Translations under genes and position numbers: made by a program
In this document: positions 20,666 through 23,804 of the stretch, piece by piece
Position numbering within the stretch: position 1 is the stretch's first letter
Layout of the letters: each line of letters starts with the position of its first letter
Notes under the pieces: model-generated
What the model saw: the letters and a program-made list of their open reading frames with translations, nothing else
The model's database searches: none
Told to the model about the DNA's origin: nothing
IMG/VR virus record: IMGVR_UViG_3300008448_000653
Span: 1 to 23,804 of that record
DNA length: 23,804 bases
From: a virus
Direction: 5' to 3' (one strand)

Positions 20666-20688
20666 GAAAAACCCCCTATGTGGGGGTT
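20666..20688 (-). terminator. minus-strand terminator
   Basis: AACCCCC, loop of five, GGGGGTT (20670-20688), followed on the minus strand by TTTCTTTTAT. It overlaps the stop codon of the gene at 20687-21064. Its loop differs from the AGAAAT family. Confidence 0.8.
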
Positions 20689-21064
20689 ATTCAATTACCG
20701 TTTCAATGAAGGAGTATCCTTTGTGGGTATTTCTTTGTCCAGATATCACTTCATACAGACTAGATCTTGTAAGTTCGTATTCCTTACAGAAGTGCTGAAT
20801 GTTTGTCGTTTTTACAATATTTCCATCTGGATCTTTGAATACCCACGTCTTTTTTGGTTCAGTATTGATTACTGGTTGTGGATCTTCAGGTAGTTGTATT
20901 TCATTTTCAGAAAGTGACCATTCGTAGTATCTGCCGACCCTAGTAAAAGATCCACCAAATTTTTGACAGAATAAATTTCTAAAATACCCAGATCTAGCAT
21001 CATCGTTACAACGTATCCATGTAAATGAACCTTTACTGTTTACATCATTCATCGATAGTGCCAT
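20687..21064 (-). CDS. small protein with NUMOD1-like DNA-binding module
   Basis: A 125-residue protein. The N-terminal part (1-55) has WIRCNDDARSGYFRNLFCQKF and GRYYEWSLSE. Residues ~72-120 (WVFKDPDGNIVKTTNIQHFC, then ELTRSSLYEVISGQRNTHKG) match the pattern of NUMOD1/IENR1 helix-turn-helix repeats found on homing endonucleases: G.I....NI..FC.......S.. V..G....HKGY. No nuclease domain is attached, so it may be a DNA-binding protein or the remnant of a homing nuclease. ATG at 21064 is preferred over 21052 because AGAGG precedes it; the gene overlaps the exonuclease by 20 bases. Confidence 0.6.
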   Translation of the reverse strand: MALSMNDVNSKGSFTWIRCNDDARSGYFRNLFCQKFGGSFTRVGRYYEWSLSENEIQLPEDPQPVINTEPKKTWVFKDPDGNIVKTTNIQHFCKEYELTRSSLYEVISGQRNTHKGYSFIETVIE

Positions 21065-21710
21065 TGAAATTTACCTCTCTTTTATATGTATCAATACAAT
21101 TTTTCAAAGGTTCAATCCAGGACTTAACATCAGACTTGAAAACCTGAACAAATCCTTGTTCATTGACCATCAATATAACAATTTTATTGATCTTTTCGCC
21201 AGTTCTTTCTTGCCATAGAAGAGAATATGCTGCTCCTTGGCAGAAGTAGTTATCAATATCAACTTTCTTTTTCGGATATGTACTTGCTTTAAAGTCGATG
21301 ATCGCTAGTTCTTTATCATATTCTGCAATACAGTCAACTCTTCCAGCAAGACCAACTTTCTTTCCCCACAGAGTCTTTTCAATTGCTCGAATGTTATTGA
21401 TCTTATCAAGTTCATTCTTTATCAACTGAAAAAGTTCATCTGACTTATTATCGACAGATTCGTTGAGGAGGTAAGACTCTATCTTTTCGTGTAAGTTATT
21501 ACCACGATCACAAACTCTTTGAGATTCTTTTTTATTATTCTCTCTCCAGGTTGCGAACTTTTTATTCTTTTCCCATCCAACGACAGAAGTAACTGATGGA
21601 AATAATCCTTCAGGAGTGGAATATGCTCTATAATTATCACGATCTATTCGTGTAATTTCTTGGTCAGGAAGTTCGATAAAATTATGTTTAAAATTTCCAA
21701 TCACAAACAT
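21045..21710 (-). CDS. PD-(D/E)XK exonuclease (RecB/Cas4/MGME1-like)
   Basis: A 221-residue nuclease. Key motifs: RGNNLHEKIESYL (69-81, with Glu75 in the helix), RAIEKTLW (108-115), AGRVDCIAEY (122-131, metal-binding Asp126), IIDFKAS (137-143, Asp139 and Lys141 of the D...DxK core), and NYFCQGAAYSLLWQERTG (154-171, Gln158 of the QxxxY motif). This is the arrangement of RecB-family exonucleases such as MGME1, which degrade single-stranded ends. Related proteins occur in many T4-like marine phages. Likely role: DNA repair, recombination or host DNA degradation. No ribosome site is visible before the ATG; the 18-base gap upstream has TTATAATA. Confidence 0.8.
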   Translation of the reverse strand: MFVIGNFKHNFIELPDQEITRIDRDNYRAYSTPEGLFPSVTSVVGWEKNKKFATWRENNKKESQRVCDRGNNLHEKIESYLLNESVDNKSDELFQLIKNELDKINNIRAIEKTLWGKKVGLAGRVDCIAEYDKELAIIDFKASTYPKKKVDIDNYFCQGAAYSLLWQERTGEKINKIVILMVNEQGFVQVFKSDVKSWIEPLKNCIDTYKREVNFNGTIDE

Positions 21711-21728
21711 ATTATAACATCAGAAATA

Positions 21729-22775
21729 TTATTCTGCAACACCTTTTTTAATATCAGAGATATGATTATTTAGTTGTCTTCCCTCAGTAGATCTTAAGTA
21801 TCTGTTTACAGCACTATACGCTTTCTTATATAATACATCTCTAGTATTATATTCTACTGATTCTGGAAGACCTACATTTCGTCTTCTATATTGCATTGCA
21901 ACATCAGTAGGCATTGTAAAGAATGGATGATATCCTGCACGTTCTCCTTGTTGTGGTTGACCAGATCTAATACTTTTTGCATATGAAGATGGATCAGTTG
22001 AAGAAAATGATCCAAGTTGATAAAATCCAGGATCTCCTGCTTGTGTTGGTATTGGTAAACTTTCTTTTGGTATGCTACTGATAACATCACCAACCGAATC
22101 ACCAACAGATGTTGCAAGTCCACTACCTACGGCAGCACCAGCACCAGCAGCAAGTGCGCCTTTTGTAACTGGACTTGATAATATTCTAGCAGTTCTAGAT
22201 CCAGCAGGAACACCAGTGGTTGCCAATCTGCCAAGACCAGAGGTAAGTTTTGTCGCTGGTTTTACTCCAGTTCCTTTTGTTATTGTACTAACATCTGGTT
22301 CTTCGATTGGTTTTGTTGTTTCTTTTCTTCCAGGAGTTGTTCTTGGTTTTGATGGTGTCTTTGGAGATGGTCTTGGAGTGACCATTGGAGTTTCTACTTG
22401 TTTGAAACCTTTAACTGCGGTGGCAGCATCTGCTGCTTCAACTCCTGCTTTTGCCAACTTTCCACCTTGAGCAATATCTCCAACAACTGGAATTGCTCCA
22501 AGTAGATTTAGACCAGCAGCACCCCATTCACCTCTTGCTGCTCTTGCTGCTGCTAAACCTAGATCAGCAACACTTGATGCCAACATAGCAGGAACTCCAA
22601 CTGCTGCTCCAACACCAGTTGCAGATGCAGCAAGACCGCCAACGCCCACACCAGCAGATGCTAACTCAGCAGCATTCAATGCTTTATCTGGAAGGTAAGT
22701 ATCAAGAAATTTTTTATATCCTTTAAATTCGTTAATACTTTTATAGACGTTTTCGTATATGCTAGATCTGCTCAT
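21729..22775 (-). CDS. Gly/Ala-rich hydrophobic protein with pre-toxin-like segment; virion candidate
   Basis: A 348-residue protein. ATG at 22775 overlaps the upstream stop (TAATG) and follows GGAGAGGA; the ATG at 22787 lies inside the previous gene. Residues ~35-110 form a long Gly/Ala-rich, possibly membrane-inserting region, including ARGEWGAAGLNLLGAIPVVG, a pattern I know from pre-toxin/polymorphic-toxin linkers and from internal virion proteins. Residues 135-170 are a Pro/Thr/Lys linker; 205-235 is another Gly/Ala segment (KGALAAGAGAAVGSGLATS). The C-terminal 100 residues are soluble and mixed. There is no toxin catalytic domain at the end. An injected or membrane-acting virion protein is plausible. 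Confidence 0.6.
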   Translation of the reverse strand: MSRSSIYENVYKSINEFKGYKKFLDTYLPDKALNAAELASAGVGVGGLAASATGVGAAVGVPAMLASSVADLGLAAARAARGEWGAAGLNLLGAIPVVGDIAQGGKLAKAGVEAADAATAVKGFKQVETPMVTPRPSPKTPSKPRTTPGRKETTKPIEEPDVSTITKGTGVKPATKLTSGLGRLATTGVPAGSRTARILSSPVTKGALAAGAGAAVGSGLATSVGDSVGDVISSIPKESLPIPTQAGDPGFYQLGSFSSTDPSSYAKSIRSGQPQQGERAGYHPFFTMPTDVAMQYRRRNVGLPESVEYNTRDVLYKKAYSAVNRYLRSTEGRQLNNHISDIKKGVAE

Positions 22776-23074
22776 TATCCTCTCCATTGTTTTCCAGACA
22801 ACCCAGATGCTATATCTAAGTTTTTATGAACTCTTTTTGGTGTTTTTCTTTTAATTTTATCTACTAGATGTTTCCATCTTCCACCTGTTGCTTTATCTGC
22901 ACTCATTGTTGTATCTGAGGAAACTGCAACATTCACATCATCATAATTTCTTTTTATTTTCTTTTTCTTACAACTTGGGCAAGGTTCATTTAAAGGTTTT
23001 TCTCTGTCAGAGACTGACAAAAAAGAATCAAACGTATGATTACACTTTTCACATATAAATCCATAATTAGGCAT
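22775..23074 (-). CDS. FmdB-type zinc-ribbon protein
   Basis: A 99-residue protein starting MPNYGFICEKCNHTFDSFLS, with CEKC (Cys8, Cys11) and CPSC (32-35) forming a zinc ribbon of the FmdB/CxxC_CxxC_SSSS type. Proteins of this kind are common in T4-like marine phages, often as small proteins near virion genes; the function is not established (a regulator or assembly factor is usually guessed). The C-terminal half is basic (KHLVDKIKRKTPKRVHKN). AAGGA precedes the ATG; TAATG overlaps the next gene. Confidence 0.8.
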   Translation of the reverse strand: MPNYGFICEKCNHTFDSFLSVSDREKPLNEPCPSCKKKKIKRNYDDVNVAVSSDTTMSADKATGGRWKHLVDKIKRKTPKRVHKNLDIASGLSGKQWRG

Positions 23075-23077
23075 AAT

Positions 23078-23437
23078 TTATCCTTGTAGTGCTGCGTTTC
23101 TTTGTGCTCTTGCTTGGACGCTCTGCATATTTCTTTCAAAATAATTTCTAGAAGCATTTCCGCTGAAGTATTGACCAGAACGAACTAATTCTGACTTCGC
23201 CATTCTTTTTTGTGCTGATATCGATTTTGCATTAGATCCTTCAGGAACTTGAAATGTTTGACCAGAACGAACTTGTTGTGATGTTGCAAATCTTCTCTCT
23301 AAAGATTTATTTTTAGCATTTCTTATTTCTGGAACTTGAAAACTTCTACCAGAACGAACCTGTTCAATCATACCAAGACTTCTATCTCTTGATTCTTTTG
23401 TTGCGACTTTGAATATGTTTTGACCAGTGTATGGCAT
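23078..23437 (-). CDS. protein of 29-residue repeats
   Basis: A 119-residue protein with three repeats of exactly 29 residues, marked by VRSG at 27-30, 56-59 and 85-88, each followed by an aromatic (SF, TF, YF) and, in the first two, QVPE, then a charged helix of the type NAKxxSxxxRxAxS. The first 26 residues look like a fourth, degenerate copy (TGQNIFKVATKESRDRSLGM). It is basic, with no Cys, signal or span. Repeats of this kind suit a fibrous or DNA/tail-associated structural protein. I do not recognise a family. AGAGG lies five bases before the ATG, and a CTAAATA element lies upstream. Confidence 0.7.
   Translation of the reverse strand: MPYTGQNIFKVATKESRDRSLGMIEQVRSGRSFQVPEIRNAKNKSLERRFATSQQVRSGQTFQVPEGSNAKSISAQKRMAKSELVRSGQYFSGNASRNYFERNMQSVQARAQRNAALQG
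23165..23365 (-). repeat. 87-base in-frame repeats coding for the 29-residue units
   Basis: The coding repeats have a period of 87 bases: the plus-strand motif CCAGAACGAAC recurs at three places (VRSG codons at 23348-23359, 23261-23272 and 23174-23185). The DNA around each copy has diverged, so the duplication is not recent or it is under selection. Confidence 0.7.
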
Positions 23438-23450
23438 AGTTACCTCTTTA

Positions 23451-23804
23451 TTATTTAGTCTTTATTTTTTGTCCAGGTTTGATTCTATCTGGATTTTTAA
23501 TATCTGGATTTAATTTTATAATTTCATCAACGGTCTTATTATATTGTTTAGCAATTTTACTTAAACTATCTCCAGATTTTACTTCATAATCAGAAGTAGG
23601 TTCTTTAGTTTGTTGTGTTTGTGGTTGTATTTGAGTTTGTGGTTTTTGCTCAACTGGTTTTTGCTCAACTGGTTTTTGTTGTGTAGATTTTTGAGGTTTT
23701 GGAATATTTACACCTTTTTCATATGCTTTTGCATATGCTGGTTCTGGTGGAAGTCCTCTGAATCTAGTTACTAATTTTTTCTCATCTTCTGGCGAAAGTG
23801 GTTT
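23451..23804 (-). CDS. LysM-domain protein, C-terminal part (5' end outside window)
   Basis: This is the last 117 residues of a minus-strand frame that enters from the right edge, ending at the TAA at 23451-23453. The C-terminal ~45 residues form a LysM domain: YEVKSGDSLSKIAKQYNKTV, then LNPDIKNPDRIKPGQKI, which binds peptidoglycan or chitin-type glycans. Before it is a Gln/Pro/Thr linker with a short tandem repeat (QKPVE twice, 15-base unit). LysM in phages occurs in lysins and in baseplate/tail proteins (T4 gp53 is one example). The visible N-terminal portion (PEDEKKLVTRFRGLPPEPAY) gives no enzymatic motif, so both options stay open. Confidence 0.75.
   Translation of the reverse strand, partial: KPLSPEDEKKLVTRFRGLPPEPAYAKAYEKGVNIPKPQKSTQQKPVEQKPVEQKPQTQIQPQTQQTKEPTSDYEVKSGDSLSKIAKQYNKTVDEIIKLNPDIKNPDRIKPGQKIKTK
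23452..23458 (-). promoter_or_regulatory. possible late-promoter variant CTAAATA
   Basis: CTAAATA on the minus strand, 14 bases before the ATG at 23437, overlapping the stop codon of the LysM gene (23451-23453). It deviates from TATAAATA, so it is only a candidate. Confidence 0.3.

Noticed and set aside
1-23804. CRISPR array, tRNA genes, insertion sequences or integrase attachment sites
   Set aside because: No regular spaced repeats, cloverleaf-like segments, transposase motifs or terminal inverted repeats were seen when reading both strands.

Overview
This window reads as part of the genome of a T4-like tailed phage (Caudoviricetes), probably marine. The sequence shows a T4-type replication block (C-terminal part of a gp43-like family B polymerase, UvsX recombinase, gp41 helicase, gp61 primase), nucleotide metabolism genes (ThyX and a B12-dependent ribonucleotide reductase), and copies of the T4 late promoter octamer TATAAATA in front of virion or accessory genes. 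Coding is very dense and AT-rich, with many 1-4 base ATGA/TAATG overlaps. No bacterial housekeeping genes, rRNA, tRNA or CRISPR array were seen, and no stretch over 300 bases lacks a gene.

Layout. (1) 1-2494, plus strand: tail of a PEP-CTERM-like protein, three small unknown genes, a beta-rich virion-like protein with its own extended -10 promoter, and a polymerase gene that begins just before motif B, so the polymerase is split or broken. (2) 2505-9029, plus: uvsX, 41, 61, an unknown gene, thyX and class II RNR in one tight operon. (3) 9026-11476, plus: a consensus sigma70-type promoter overlapping the RNR stop codon, a secreted PEP-CTERM-like gene interrupted by an apparent one-base frameshift, a short hairpin-rich spacer that may encode a small RNA, and a late gene for a beta-helix protein carrying a dockerin-like module. 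(4) 11532-13532, minus: two low-complexity virion-like genes, each with its own late promoter. (5) 13567-14121, plus: a RuvC-like resolvase. (6) 14108-15248, minus: candidate lysis cassette (holin-like plus u-spanin-like lipoprotein). (7) 15286-15852, plus: an unknown gene. (8) 15877-23804, minus: small hypotheticals, a very basic Cys-containing protein, a 799-residue protein ending in an HNH nuclease, a NUMOD1-like protein, a RecB/MGME1-like exonuclease, a glycine/alanine-rich virion-like protein, a zinc-ribbon protein, a 29-residue-repeat protein and the C-terminal end of a LysM protein.

The most interesting signal is the combination of two PEP-CTERM-like sorting tails and a type I dockerin-like module in a phage. 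The tail style (proline, a short hydrophobic stretch rich in Ala, Leu and Gly, then Arg-Arg-Arg) and dockerins are common in Planctomycetota, especially Phycisphaerae. This suggests a planctomycete-type host whose exosortase pathway the phage may use. The host assignment is inference.

Expression logic. Replication genes are packed into one operon. Late genes use TATAAATA, often placed directly after the T-tract of the upstream terminator and 16 bases before the start codon. Several terminators share a C-rich/G-rich stem and the loop AGAAAT (ATTTCT on the other strand).
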